Shown one piece after another: positions 36,201 to 48,700 of a stretch of 64,000 nucleotides of DNA (its first letter is position 1; each line of letters starts with the position of its first letter). This DNA comes from Edaphochlamys debaryana. Taxonomy: Eukaryota; Chlorophyta; Chlorophyceae; Chlamydomonadales. The position numbers and the translations under genes are program-made. The stretch spans positions 186,001-250,000 of the forward strand of contig JAEHOE010000030.1 in assembly GCA_016858145.1 (NCBI GenBank), in the 5' to 3' direction. A model generated the notes under the pieces. That model did no database searches and was not told the DNA's origin. It worked only from the letters and a program-made list of their open reading frames with translations.

Positions 36201-36577
36201 CCCTCTTGCACGGACGACCAGTGACGAGGCTGGTGTTGACGGTGAGGAATGAAAGTAGTCGGTTTGGGCAAGCGTGGGCCGTCCGCTGCTGTGTGCAGGC
36301 CAGACAGGTGCTCGTCAAGGCTGCAGCTTGACAAAGGGTCGGACCCTGTCTCTGCAGGTGGTGGCACCACCGAGGCCTCCCACAAGGAGGCCACGAGCAA
36401 GTGGAAGGCCATCATAAGGTAAGGGCACATCCTACAATCAAATGTGTTGCTTGTGCTCGGTCGAAGTATGGGCGGACCCGTATACACTGCCGCCGGCCCT
36501 GTTTGTGCAGGCAAACTACGGTGGCGGGGATGAGCTCGATGTCGGACCCCAAGCGCCCGCAGCAGGCTGGGCGCTAA
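30212..36577 (+). other. Gene 2 C-terminal membrane module (decaying)
   Basis: Exons: 30212-30282, 30351-30402, 30556-30587, 30672-30954, 31090-31172, 31379-31537, 31632-31712, 31916-32038, 32161-32217, 32374-32520, 32640-32684, 32876-32940, 33122-33197, 33296-33343, 33477-33793, 33907-34024, 34139-34177, 34335-34400, 34522-34536, 34744-34870, 35043-35146, 35271-35522, 35638-35741, 36058-36241, 36358-36418, 36511-36577. The 54-nt exon 32 of genes 1 and 3 has no clear counterpart; skipping it keeps phase. The exon ending at 34870 lacks a proper donor. The exon ending at 35522 is 252 nt against 253 in the other copies. If a GT donor 4 nt further downstream is used, phase is restored there. Confidence 0.7.
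35831..36003. repeat. Tandem duplication of about 91 bp inside gene 2 intron
   Basis: The intron preceding the exon at 36058 holds two adjacent copies of one block, about 35831-35912 and 35922-36003. Both contain CATGAAGCTTAGCAAGGGTG and a following AGCCCCARTAGCCT block. Gene 3 has a single copy at the equivalent place (about 54413-54494). The duplication makes this gene 2 intron longer (35742-36057) without touching splice sites. Confidence 0.75.
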
Positions 36578-36805
36578 CTCGTCATGTGATGGGCACATGG
36601 GACTTATGCGTTGCCAAGCGTAACAGCAAGTGCGGGAGACGGTCCAGGCCTGTAGTGCAATGGTCAATCAAGCTGCATTATCGTCGTTTCACATGTGTTG
36701 GTTGCTCGGGCGAGACAACCCTAAAAGTTATCAATTGCAATGCTGTGGGTGGTTAAGAGGGGGTAGGAACTCAAGGTGCAGTGTACGTATGTATGATTAG
36801 GGTAT

Positions 36806-36810
36806 TGTAA
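36806..36810 (+). terminator. Candidate polyadenylation motif TGTAA for gene 2
   Basis: TGTAA is the usual polyadenylation signal in volvocine algae. This copy lies about 230 nt after the gene 2 stop codon and is the first I found downstream. A five-base motif occurs often by chance, so cDNA ends would be needed to confirm it. Confidence 0.4.
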
Positions 36811-38627
36811 CTTGATGGCGGCACTTCCTGTAGGCGCAGCCGCGGGTGGATCTGGCGGGCGGGCAGTCATCTGTTTGCTTCCGCGGGACGAACGGACCCC
36901 ATATAAACGCACCACGACGCCTGGATCGTATCAATGTTAGGATTGACAGCGGGCGTCAGCCGTCGTGCCGTACTGTGTGCGGTGGGCTGGTGGTGAAGAA
37001 GATAGGGGCTTATCTGGTTGTCCTGTTCGCAAGCTATATTTCGGCGTCGGCGCACTTGGCTAAAGGCTGACTTTACCTTGTGAACTGAACCAAGCCAAAT
37101 TGGACGAACTTGTTCGGCAACGCAGTCGGCCTCCGGATGCACGCTTGACAAGGATACGGAGTGCCCCCGTGGTCCAACCTCCGTCGCAGGTGCTGGTGGC
37201 CAGGTTGGGGTTTACAACTGTGCGCCAACCGTCTAGAGAGATGGCCGGGCAAATTGCGCAGTGGATGGGCTGTCGTATTTTAGAGTAATAAGCCTTCCTT
37301 TGGGCGTGTGGGGTGACTCTGTCTTCGACAGAAAGGCGGTTGGCTTGACCTGTTGCTTTTCCTTCACTGACACGCGTGTGGGTACCCTGCATTACTATGT
37401 CTTGGGCAAGCTTAAGTAGCGTGCTGCGTTCAGGGCATTTAGTAATGCATGTCGTTGGTTTATGCTACTGGACGACTTGGTCCTGCGCCACGATAGATGC
37501 AGTCACATGGTTTGGCGGCACGTGTCGTGACCATGGTGAGCTACTGTGTGAGTGCACAAACACTGCATGTCTACCTAAGGTGCCGTTTCCTTATGCTATG
37601 GTCTAGGGGGACGGGGCGACCTCCTCCGGGCGGCGGCGGAGGGGGGAAATGCGGCCCGAGGAGACAGCGCAGCGCCGCCCGCAACCAAGGGCTGAGCGGG
37701 CGCGGCTTGGGCATGGGGGCTGCGGACGGAGCAGAAGCCGAGCCTGCCTAGCCCATAGCTGCTGCGCTTGAACCTGTTGCTTTGAAGAGCCGACCCCGGC
37801 GGCTATGTCTGGCGGACTGGGGTTGTATGAACACGGTCCCGGCTAATACAATGTGCGGGGGGTTGAAGCTGACCCATGGGGAAGGTCTGGTGGGGGGTTG
37901 ATCGGCTCTGCCCTGTTCCGGGGTGGAACTCCCGCACTAATTGTTGCTACGGGGTGGGCATGGACAACGAGCAACGCGCGGATGAGGGGCTTGTTGGGCT
38001 GAGGCCTTCTCCGTAATGGACATGCGAGCTGTCTCAGGCAGTGGTGCGTGTTAGGCAATCCTGCAGGAGCTAGGCCCTGGATAACGAGCCGCAGGATTAT
38101 GAGGTGGTGGTCGGGGGTACAGGGGGCGTGATGAGGGGGAAGGACGGGTCAGATGGCCGCCGGCCGCGTGGGTTTGTTGTTGAAGCACAGTACTTCCGTA
38201 ATTGTCAACTTGCTCGGGCCAAACTGGAGACGGCATGTGTGAAGTGGCCCTTAAGATAGGGTGCGTGTGGGTCAGGAAGACAGAAAGCGGGATGGGGAGG
38301 GGCACCAAAGCGTGGGCCGCCACACTCACGCCGTGTGACTCTCACACATAGTAGGCTTTGTTACGGTATGGACGGAAGGGCTTGCAAGGCACGGCGACAT
38401 GTGATGCTGTGAATGGCCCTGATTGCAGCCGCGGTGTGGACGCAGTTGCGGTTGGTACCGTATCTGCCCCATCAGGTACAGGCTTTGTTGCTGCACGTCT
38501 ACGTAGATTGGCTTTTGGGTAGTAGTAGTAGTCCTGGTCCCACGCATAATGTCACCTGAGGTTAACCTAGATGTAATGTCACGTTCGGGCATGTGTACCT
38601 TCGAGCTTGAGACTCAGTGTCTCCGTG

Positions 38628-38760
38628 ACGGGTGGCATCCCGAAGGCATGAAACGGGCTGAGCTCCGTGGCGCCCCCCCCCCCCTCGCATTGCCCCCACG
38701 GAGGTCCAACCTCGGGTCTGGGTTCTGTTGCGCCCTCAACCCTCTCCGCAACAGGATATT
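38628..38760. repeat. Degenerate copy of the tRNA-like dispersed repeat
   Basis: This block shares the order of landmarks seen in the two better copies at 57787 and 58201: GGGTGGC, CCCGAAGGCA, GGGCTGAG, CCGTGG, a C-rich run, a GGTCT/GAGTCT box, then GCCCTCAACCC and CTCCRC. It is clearly more diverged, and its B-box-like segment is not intact. It lies in the 3' flank of gene 2. Confidence 0.5.
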
Positions 38761-39601
38761 GGAGTGGGTCATTTGGTGCTCGTCACACGGAACTTGGCGA
38801 GGGCCGAGGGCTCTATGCGCGGCTTGCCGTGTTTATACTGTGTCTGAGGTGGCGCGACGGGGGCCCGTGTGGGACTGCTGGGCGAGGGGCGAGGCCTGGG
38901 GAGGGTGCGTCGTTAGGTGCGTGCCTTGACGCCCTCACCCCCATCAGCCTGTGTACACACCGTCTTCCTCTCTATTTGTGCGTGCACGGCCGGTGCACGG
39001 CGTGCCTGGGGCGGCTTGGGCCGGGACGAAGAACGCCTATCAGTCAGCCAGAAGTTTTGGCGACGTGACAAGCGCACACGATATGCTTGCTGCGTATGAC
39101 CACCACCTGAATTGCGGACGCGAAACACCGCACAAAGCCCCACCCGGCCATCGATAGTCGGCCCCAAACATGGCCGTGCCGGTGACCGACCGGCGATCGA
39201 CCAACCGAACACGTTGCAGCGTGCCACAGGCTTGCTCTAATATGGTCGTTTGTCAGGAAGACAAGGAAGCTCCGATAACCTGAATGATAGGAGGGTCGGC
39301 GTCTCGTCCGCAACGAACCCGCCTTAGTGCTCGGCGCCCCCAGCGCACAACTCCAAAGCTAGGTATGGGTACAGCATACTTTCACTAACACATAGCATTA
39401 TCTGTAAACAGCTTAACCCGCGAAGAGACCACCTACTACTGTTTTTTCAAAGGATGCGCCACATAACACGGCCAGGGGCAGAAGAGGCAACTGTGTAGCT
39501 ATTCGGAAGCATATGAGGCGGATAACTTCAGCGAGCAGACGCCAGCTTGACGACTAGGGGGGCCGCGCGCCTTCGCGCTGAGCCCGACCAGCGGCGCTGC
39601 G

Positions 39602-42600
39602 ATGGCCAGCTCAGACTACAACGGTGGCTCAAGCGCTGGGAGCTCTGTTTCAACTTCGTCGCGACGGGGCCGGTGCGCTGCTTTGCAACCGCATGCGCGC
39701 ATGGCGCAGAGCATCTCCCGACCGAGAGCTTCACGGAGCTGTCTGGGGGAAGGCGCACGCTCTTCCGTTAGTACTTGCGGTCTTCGAGCGTCGCGACCCT
39801 TGCGAACCTCCGTCCCCACGTGAACTTGGTAAAAGTGCAGGCATAAGTCTTTCGTCCCCTGACGCGCCCACCAGGCCTGGCAAGGCCGACCAGGACGGCC
39901 GCGGGGAGGACCTCTTGGACCGTCGCTCTAGCCTCGAGGCAAGGGTGCTGGGCGAATTGCGCAGCATTTAATCCTCTTGACCGGGGTGTCCGCTGGCACC
40001 TGGCGAGGGGCCCCTCAGGTGCTATCGGGTACGGTTGTGACCCCCGCTGACCCCGGTTCGGCTTGCTCCCCCGCCCCCTCACAGAATGGCATTTTCGGCG
40101 TGCTCTTTACGCTTAGGTACGTCTGTTGAGATCTGCGGGAATTGCTGCAAGGCCGCTATGCCGGCTCTGTATCCTAGTTAAAGCGTTACCAGCTTGCCCA
40201 TGCAGCATCTACACACACCTGTGCTCCTCCTCCCCGCCCGCAGCAAGGAGGCCGGCGAGCAGCGTGTGGTCATTCGCTGGGTGCTCCTCAAGATCTTGCT
40301 CGACGGCTGGCAGCTCTTCACAACGGTCATTATGCCCGAAATGGGCTGGGACATCGACCCCAATGGCACGTGAGTCGACCGCCCTGGGTCCAGCGCCCGG
40401 CCCCTCTCTCCTACGCCTGGGCAGGGTTGAAACGCTTCACTGTCCGCCGCTGCAGGGCTTGGGACATTGTTGGAGTGCTCAACTTCCAATGGCTCTCCGG
40501 CCTGGTGGGTGGGCCCTGGGTTGTCAGGTGACCGGACAGCTTTGCTGCATGCCGGGTAGCAAGATCAGAGTGCTAGGCCCGTACCGTCGTGGGGTTGGCC
40601 CACTGCGCCGGTTACGGTGTCCAACTCCTAAGCGGCACGCTCCTCCACCGCACGCCCCCCCCCTCAGGGCTACAGCGTGTACCTGGTGGTGCTGTACGGC
40701 ATGGTGTCGCTGCTGGCCATCAACGTGGGGCTGTGCGTGTGGGTGGCGTGGTGCTTCAAGGAGCAGAAGTTCCCCGTGGTGTGGCCAATCAAGGTGCGGA
40801 GGCGACGGGCGCATGCGGAGGGCGAGGCCACGCACGCAACCCTGCGTGTGTCCGGGAGCGGCTCGGCCCCCACCTCCGCCTCCACCTTTCGAGCTTTGCC
40901 TTAACCGCATACTCCCGGTCTCAACCCCAGGTGCTTCGTGTGTTCAGCTCTGTGTTCTTCCAAGCCTTCGATGTGGCCTGCCTGAACCTGCTGCAGGCGA
41001 GCGGGAGGGCGCAAGGGCTGGAAGGGGTTGGTGCCGAGCTGCTGACCAATGCCCGCTACAAGCTCAGACCGCTTCTATGCTTACAACCCGTTCCCTGATT
41101 TTGCAACACAGCTCGGCATTAGCTGCCGCTACACGGGGTTTGTGACGCCCCACATGCGGCTGGATCTTTTTCCTCAATACAGTGAGCGTGGGGCGTTTAG
41201 CGGGAGCCGAGGAGATATGATGTCGCTATGACGCAGGGCTCAGCGCTTGGCTGTGACGGACCTTCCACGCAACCCACAGGCTGCACCTCCGCGCCCCACC
41301 TGATGCACGCCATTGTGTCGGCGCTGTCCCTCATCCTCTTCGTGGCCATCGCCCTGCTCCTCAACATGGCAGAGGTGGGGCGGAGGGACGGGAGGGAGGG
41401 CGTCTCGGAGGGGGACGAGGCACGGGCGACACGCACCGGGCGCCGAAGCACACCTGCAAGTCCCTCGCCACTGCTCACCCGGCTCCTCCCTGTCTGCCCA
41501 GGTGGAGGTGAACCCGCTCTCGCTGCGGCCCATGGCTCTGGGCCACAGCGGCGCAGAGGTGGCGGCATTTGGTATCAAGGTGGGCGGGTTCGGGCTGCCA
41601 GTATTTCACATGACACTATCCAAAGACCACCTGAGCCTTTTGTCCTATTCAACGCCCCAGGTGCTCCTGACCTTGACGGATGTGTTTCTGGGCTGGCGCC
41701 GAGTGTGCGCCTGCGCCAACCTGGCCCTGTCATTGGGGCTGGCGTGGGTGTACCTGAGGAGGGTGAGCTGGGCCGTGCACCCCGGGGTTGCTCTATCGTG
41801 TAAACGGTAAGCTCGTGTACGTACGAAGCGCATAGCTGTGATCACGTGAAGCCGCTGAACCCGCGCCAGAGCCCGCACCTGGTGGCTTGGCCCAACCACA
41901 TGAAGAGCGGCGTGTCGCTTGCCATTGTTTGGTGCTGCGCCTGCTCTGTCCTGCTAGTCTTCGAGCCGGGAGTCAGCACCGTGCAGGTGAGCAGGGGGAA
42001 GGGGGCAGGAAGCTCTCCGAAGAGGCACCCGAGGAAGGCTGGTCACGCTTTGGGGACGCTTGACTGTTATGTGCGCCTGTCGCAGGAGTGGGACGACTGG
42101 CGTGCGGTGATGACGGTGGTATTGCTGGCGGGGCTGGGCCCGGCCTTCCTGGTCGGGGCGGCGCTGTCGTGGGCCCTCATCCGACAACGGACTCGCTCTA
42201 CGCTCCGAGCTCTCGCGTAAGGCTTGGGCGGGGGCGCAGACACGGTGGGGGCGGGCCATGATGCGGGCGCTCACTCTGCGGCACTTCCCCCTTGCCCGCC
42301 CGCCCGCAGCAAGGCGAACCCTGAGGTGCCCCTGCGCCAGACGTACAAGAGCATCGATGACCCCCGGGACGTGGAGGTGGTCGCAAGGTGCTGCCGCGTG
42401 TGGCACGAGGACTACAAGCTGGACCCTGCGGCCGTCAACACAGCGCACCAGATCATCAAGGTGGGGAGGGTGGGGAGGGGGGAGGGGGTCATCTGACGGG
42501 ACAGGAAAGGCGGAGCAGAGTAGCGCTGTACAGTTGGTCAACATGCGTGTGAGCCCTCCTTCGCCCTGACCCCCTTCAGGCCGGCCTGGCCATGTTCCCC

Positions 42601-42753
42601 GGCTCTGCGTTCATGGTTCTGCTGCACGCCAACTTCATGATCGACGTGCTGGGCGTGCACCAGAGCGGCAGCCGGCGCATCGAGGACGCAAGGAAGCTCA
42701 GCCCCAGCCTCATGTGCCGCTTCATCATGTTTGTGCGGCAGCAGCAGGCGACG
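39602..42753 (+). other. Gene 3 N-terminal membrane module
   Basis: Exons: 39602-39672, 39875-39938, 40085-40116, 40244-40369, 40456-40504, 40668-40793, 40931-40996, 41112-41181, 41280-41374, 41502-41579, 41661-41762, 41870-41986, 42086-42216, 42310-42460, 42580-42753. Donors after exon 2 (39939, gcaagg) and exon 7 (40997, gcgagc) are GC. Intron 7 here is 115 nt and carries an in-frame stop, which argues that the same segment is spliced out in all copies. Confidence 0.82.
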
Positions 42754-45700
42754 GTGAGGGGAAGGGCAGAAGGGAAGCACTGCGAAGCACTGCGAAGCAA
42801 TGTCGCGGTATTCCGTTGCCGACCCAGATGCCGACCTGCGCATTGCCAGGCTGGTGGCCGGTGGCAGGGGCCAAAGATTCACGCAATCCGTGCTTTTCGC
42901 CCTGCAGCAAAAGGACGCCGGCAACAGCGCCAACGACGGCAACAGCATGGACCTGCTCGGGTGAGGAGGGGCCGGGAGGGTGTGGCGCGTGCGGGTTTGT
43001 ACGGCGGCGGGCAGGGGTGCGTGCAGCTCGTGCAGAACTGCTTTCAGTCAGGCAAGCGCTGAAACTCAACGCAAGCTGTGTATCCAACATGGCCGCGCGA
43101 GCACACAACGACTGGTCGCACAGCATCCCAAGTCCTCGCCGTTCTTGGCAGGCTAATTCCCTGAGCTCCTAGCGTGTGAAACCCTTGAGCTGCATAGCGC
43201 GATATGAACTCTCTAGGCGTTCGGTGGCTCGCGGAGGGAGTGCTTTCGCCGAAGTCAGCGAAACAGGGCCACGGGTCCTTCTACGAGGACCTAACCATCG
43301 TAGGGGCTCATTTCGCTCAGCGCACGGAGACTTAGCTGCGAACTGTCTTGGCGCAAAACGAGCTGTCTCGGCGCAAAAGAGGTCAGCCATCGACAGACAG
43401 CGCGTTGAGGCGTTGAGCGACTCAACACGCTGCTGGCGCGCTAGCCGTGTTGTGCGCATCGTTTGCTGATCGTGACTGCCCGGCTTGCACAACACATGTT
43501 GCCCATGATGCCTGACAACCTTGTGATGCCCGCCACCCTCGCAGCTATGTGGAGTACCAGCGCAAGCAGCGCATGGTGGTCCGGCTCCACAGGGATGCGC
43601 TGCAAGCCATGTGCAACTTCTGGTGAGCGTGGCCGAGGGGGTTGGCACAGCGGGGTTCTGTGCCCCTCTCCATCCCTTGACCTCCCCACCCGGCCGCAAC
43701 CATCTAAACGTGCAGGCGAGCTCTGGACTCCTCGACGGTGTCCTTCACCAAGCTCAGCAAGGCGCTGGGAAACATCGAGCACTCTGTGTCGCAGGTATGG
43801 CCTGTACCGGGGGCACACGCTGGGGCCCTGGCTGGAAACGCCGTGTTAGGCGTGCAACCGCACTGGCGCCCAACCTCCCTTCCCACGTCTCCCCTCACAG
43901 GCCCAGACCGCTTACCGCGTGGTACTGGAGAGCTATGGCAGCAGCCCCAAGCTCGTGCGGCTGTATGGCAAGTTCCTGGAGACCATCAAGAACGATCCCT
44001 GGGGAGCGGTGAGGGCGCGCCGGCCGGATGCAGATCAGTGGCACAGAGTGCATGAGCGGTGCACTACAACCTTGCCTCTCACGCTCGTTCAGGCCGAGTA
44101 CTTTGCTGAGGCCGATCGGCTGGAGGAGACCAAAAACAACGACGGCAAAGGGCCGCTGCTGCCTGACGGTACGTGGGACAAGGCCAGAGTTTGTCTCGTC
44201 GTCGGAGCGCAGAGAGTGCCAGCCTCGGTCGACGGCATGGCTCTTCACGATCAGGCCCCACTTCTCTCACCCTCCCGCAGGCACGCCCCTCGGTCGCATG
44301 GACGAGATGTCGATGGCGGTGCTGGTGATCAACTCCAGCGGGGAGGTGCAGATGGTGAGCGGCCGGGAGCCTGGTGCGCCGAGAGCCCCAACATGTCCCG
44401 AGCTTGCTACCTGTCCGTTGCCCTTGTGCAGGCCAACAAGCAGACCCACACGCTGTTTGGCTACAAGAGGGGTAGGTAGCCATGCCTTTTGCGTTTTGCA
44501 AAACGCACGGATGCTTTTGCTCACCGGCCTCGCTCCTGCTCTGTTTATCCTCAGGCAGTCTCGAGGGCAAACCGCTCGCAATCCTGATGGCCCCGCACTT
44601 CAGCCGCCGCCTTGCGACCCAGTTGGAGGCCCTCGTCGCAGCCACCGGCTTGCTCACGGTGCCCGGGGCCGCCACAGGGTTGGCTGGCACTGGCACGGCA
44701 GGGGCGGACCCGTCAGCGGGGGCCGAGGCAGGAGGGGCTGGACGCCGGAGCTCCATAGATGCACGGGGAGCCGGTGGCCGCAGGGCCTCGCTCGAGTATG
44801 GTGCCCCCAGCACCGTGCCAAAGGTTGACCCACACGAGGGCGTGGACCTGGTGGTGGTGGGGATGCACCTCGACCGAGTGGCGTTCCCCGTGAAGCTCTC
44901 CATCCGCAAGGCGTCGGGTGAGCATGCAGTCTAGGCAAGGCTTGATATCGTAAACAGATTTCGGCCCTAGCCCTTGCTCCAGCCAAAGCCAGCAGATATT
45001 GAGAGCGTGCCGGTTCTGCCTTTGTCCCTGCAGGTGTTGGCGAGGACAGCACCTTCCTTGCGCTTATGGAGCCCCTACCGCCGCAGCGGGGGCAAGTCAG
45101 CCTGTGGGTGGCACCGAACGGCACTGTCGCGGCATGTGATCCCCAGTTCGTTTCCAACTTCGGGTGAGGTTGACTGGTTCGTCGGGAATGGCCCGTGACA
45201 GGGCGAGTCTTGACACCTCAAAAGCAAGCTGGGATGTTCGTCGTCTCTGACATCGCAGTGCCGTCCCTGACTTGCTCCCTGCCATTGCCCTTCCAGGTGG
45301 CGGCCCACCGAGGTGCAGGGCTCGGCCATCACGGCCTTCATGGACGTCCCGCTGCCGGAGCGCCGGCGCTCGATAGGCCTTGAGGAGCACTTGGATAGCT
45401 TAGACGTGGAGGACGCGTGGGGTGCCGGCCTCCTTGTGGAGCACGACCACGAGACCGCCAGCGACGTGATGAAAAGGTGTGTGCAGGCTGTGGGGGGCTG
45501 CTAGACTAGGGCAGCTGAGCTGGATGCTAATGCTATATGCGGGCCCCGTCCCACTCATGCTGTAGGCTGCTCGCCCAAGCCAGGTCGGACACCGGCAATG
45601 GCATGATCCGGCCGAGCAGCGGGCACGCAGGGGGCAAGCCCAAGGGCGGCCGGCCTGGCGTCGAGGGTTTGGTGAAGCACAAGTACGACGCCTCACCGTG

Positions 45701-48700
45701 CCCCGTTACCATCACCGTCTTGCCAGGCGGTAGGTCTGACCCACATGGCGCACTACACGCCGCGACATGGTACTGACACATATGGTGCATGGCGTGGAGG
45801 CCGCTTGTAAGCTGTCTGTCTGCCCCTGTCCCTACTCTTGACCTCACCCTCGCCTTGCCCCCACAGCGACCCACTCGCAACACGACCTTCCCATGCACGA
45901 GCTGCGCCTGCGGCTGGTCAACCCCAACCCGCCCCAGCTGCTCGTGGCCAGCCGGAAGGGTGTCATCCTGCACGCCTCGCCCGAGCTTGCGGCCTCTCTC
46001 AATGATGCGGCTGCTAACGGCCGCTCTGGTGGTGCTAACGCGGAGGGCGGTGGAAATGCGGGTGCCACTCTTGGCCAGAAGTCCGGCGCTGGAGGAACTA
46101 CCGCGGGTGGAGGTGGGAGCTCAGCCGCGGACTCGCTAGCCGGCTTCACTCTTCAAGATTTTCTGCCTCCGCCTTGGAAGGATACGCACGCCAAGCTCCT
46201 CAAGGTGCGCTCTAATTGACTTACCCTGCAACAGCCGGGGGACTTCACAAGCTCATCTCGGCCGCACCTTGCCTCACTCCCTCCATCCGCAGGAGATTAC
46301 CGCGCTCAGTCCTCCCAGCCGCACGCCCTTCAGCTGCCGCAAGGGCTTGATGCCTGGTGGCGGCGCGGTGGGCCCCACGCTGGAGCTCCGTACGGTCGGC
46401 GGCAAGCCCCTGTACATGGCTGTTGCTGTGACGACAAGCGATATGGGCGGGGAGCCCACCCACGTGGTGCGGATGGCGAAATCCTCTCTGGATGTAGCCC
46501 TGGCGGAGCGGCGTGTGCGCCTGAGCGTGTCGGCGGATGGGCGCATCACCAACATCAGCAAGGGCCCAGCGGCGGCAGTGATGAGTCTAAAGAAGAGCGA
46601 GGTAGGCCATGGGACTGGAAGAGGGTGTCCGAGCGTCCCTACATGCATGTAGCTGGGCTGCGGCAGGGCAAGTGCACCGGTTTTGTGGTCGGCAACCCGT
46701 ATTTGCGAGGGGCCGTCCGAGTGGGCCTGGGGCCAAGCAACGAGGCAGTGGGGCTGCTGGAGGTCGTCTTCAGCCATAGGATGCTCCTGTTTCATGTCCC
46801 AGCTTGCACCTCAACGTCATATGCCTCCGTTGTTCCCCTCCCTTCGCACAGGTCCTTGGGCGTGGGCTGTGGGAGCTGATTTCGGCGGATGCTGGGGAGC
46901 TGGAGGCGGGAGGCTTTCCCCAGGCATCGGGACCCCGCATGCTGACTGCTCTAGTCGAGAGGTGAGCAAAGATGCAAGCCCTCTAACTTCTCGTTGGGCG
47001 CTCTGTCATGTGCTGCTTTCCTGACATTGCCAGGGCCCTGTACCACCCGCCGCCCGACGAGTATTGTCCTGTTTGTCCACTTTCCTTCGTCCTTGCAGGT
47101 CTCTTGCCCTGCCGGGGAGGAGCTGGCGTGTCAGCGTCTCTGCTCCCGCGGAGCAAGGCTCTGACGCCAGCGGCGAGCTGGGGTTCTCCGTCGTTGCTGC
47201 TGCGCGAGCTGCCAAGTCCAGTGTCGCCGTAATGCAGGCAAGCGGTGCAGTATGGTTCCGTGTCACGGCAAGCCCTGGCAGCTAGCTCCTCAGTGCTGCG
47301 GTGTTCGCTCACCCAGCGTGCCGCCCAAACCCGCAGGTTCGCCTGCCTACAGTCGAGGAGGTGGAAGCGGAGGCCGCCGCGACTAGCTCGCGGGCCAATG
47401 CCTCCCCCACGCCTCGGAAGGCAATGGCTGCAGTTGTGGAGCTGTGGCCGACGACCAGCGTGATGGGCCTGCTGCAGCTGGACGCGGAGGGTCGTGTGGC
47501 GGCTGTGCTGGAGGAGCACACGCGGCCCGCCGGGCTGCTGTTCGGCCTGCCCTCGGGGAACCTGCTGGGTGAGCCCCTCAGCGCTCTGATCACGTTGCCG
47601 CTCGGCTGCTTCAGTCCGACGGACCTCCTCTCCAACCGGGCTGCCAAGAAGAGCAGCCTCAAGACCAACCGCAAGGACCAGCCAGTCAAGGTGAGCCTGC
47701 TGGTGGTCGGGGCGCGCAGCCTGGGTTTCGGTATCCCTCGCTTGGCTTGCTGCAGGTTGTGCTCACGCCTCGTCCTTCCGTGCCTCCTCCCCTCCCTCCC
47801 AGGTCGGCCCCGTGCACGTGCTCCAGGCCCAGCACGCGGACGGGCGGCCCGTGAACCTGGACGTGCAGGTGGTGGGCAAGCCCGAGGGAGGCCAGGCCGT
47901 GACGGCCATCCTGCGCCTTCACGCAGCGCCCATGATGCCGGGCGGCGGCTTCGGGCCCTCAAGGCCGGGCACCGCTCTGCCGGCGGGGGAGACCCGTATT
48001 ATGTCGGCCTTTGGAAGGCGTGCGGACGCTACTCCGCTCTTCCTCGGCGGCGCTGACAGCGATGCCCGGCAGGGTCCAGCGGCCTCTCGAGCACGCTTGG
48101 CGGACTCCGCAGAGGTTCTTGGCGCGCCCTCCAGGGCCTCGCCGCTGCCGGCAGCCGCCCTCAGTCCCAGCCTAATGAGGTTGGCGACTCCTCCCGTTGC
48201 GCAGCCCTCGCCCCGTGCCGCACCTCGGGCCGACGTTAGTGGCAGTGGTGCGGGCGAGGTGGCAGAAGCTCCAGCAGCCCCCGACGTCCCCGTCAGCCCA
48301 GCCGCTCTCGCCAGCAAGGGCAAGCTTGCTGACCTGGTCAAGTCCATTGACATCGGCCGCCTGAACACGAGCGTGGGCGGCAGGAACAGGCCCGAGCGCA
48401 CGCGGCGGGGCAGCGTCGCTCTTGACGGCAAAGCGGCGGAGGGCGGTGCGGCCAAGGATGCCGAGGCAGCCGAAGCAGATGGCACCAAGGCTACTGCTGC
48501 TGAGCAGACGGAGGCCGGCGTAACCGCCAAGCCCCGTGTGCGGCTTCCCGGGTCCGTTCATGACGGCAAGGGCAAGGACGATGCGGATGCTGACTCAGAC
48601 CTGGATGCCGTTCTGGACGAGCTGGGCCGTCATGGGAACAAGCTTAAAAGTAAGAATCCCAAGGCGGAGGCTTGCGGGGCCTGTTGACGTCAGAGTATCT

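Larger units (their letters stand above)
20317..36577 (+). pseudogene. Gene 2: TmcB-like multi-PAS gene, frameshifted
   Basis: Full-length paralogue, colinear with genes 1 and 3, start ATG 20317, stop TAA 36575-36577. Phase is kept from exon 1 to exon 30, but three lesions follow. In the last PAS/linker exon (29153-30001), one base is missing near 29447 relative to gene 3; the frame then runs to a TGA at 29714-29716. At 34870/34871 the donor after exon 52 reads G|TT instead of G|GT. Near 35517 one T is missing just before the last membrane span. Read literally, translation would stop about 187 codons into the linker exon, leaving the N-terminal membrane, helical and PAS modules but no C-terminal membrane module. 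Introns also carry a small transposon (21258-21413) and a roughly 410-bp insertion (near 22104-22515). Sequencing error is the main alternative, since exons remain well conserved. Confidence 0.75.
36578..39601. other. Intergenic region between genes 2 and 3
   Basis: No supportable gene. It starts with the gene 2 3' UTR; a TGTAA polyadenylation motif lies at 36806-36810. Other items are a GC-rich block at 37605-37745, a GTA microsatellite near 38518-38532, a run of 13 C at about 38671-38683, and a degenerate copy of the tRNA-like repeat at 38628-38760 (listed separately). The gene 3 promoter should lie in the last few hundred bases, but I recognise no element there. Confidence 0.6.

Noticed and set aside
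38549..38929. 126-codon open frame downstream of gene 2
   Set aside because: It overlaps the degenerate repeat and a long C run; no conservation and no family resemblance.
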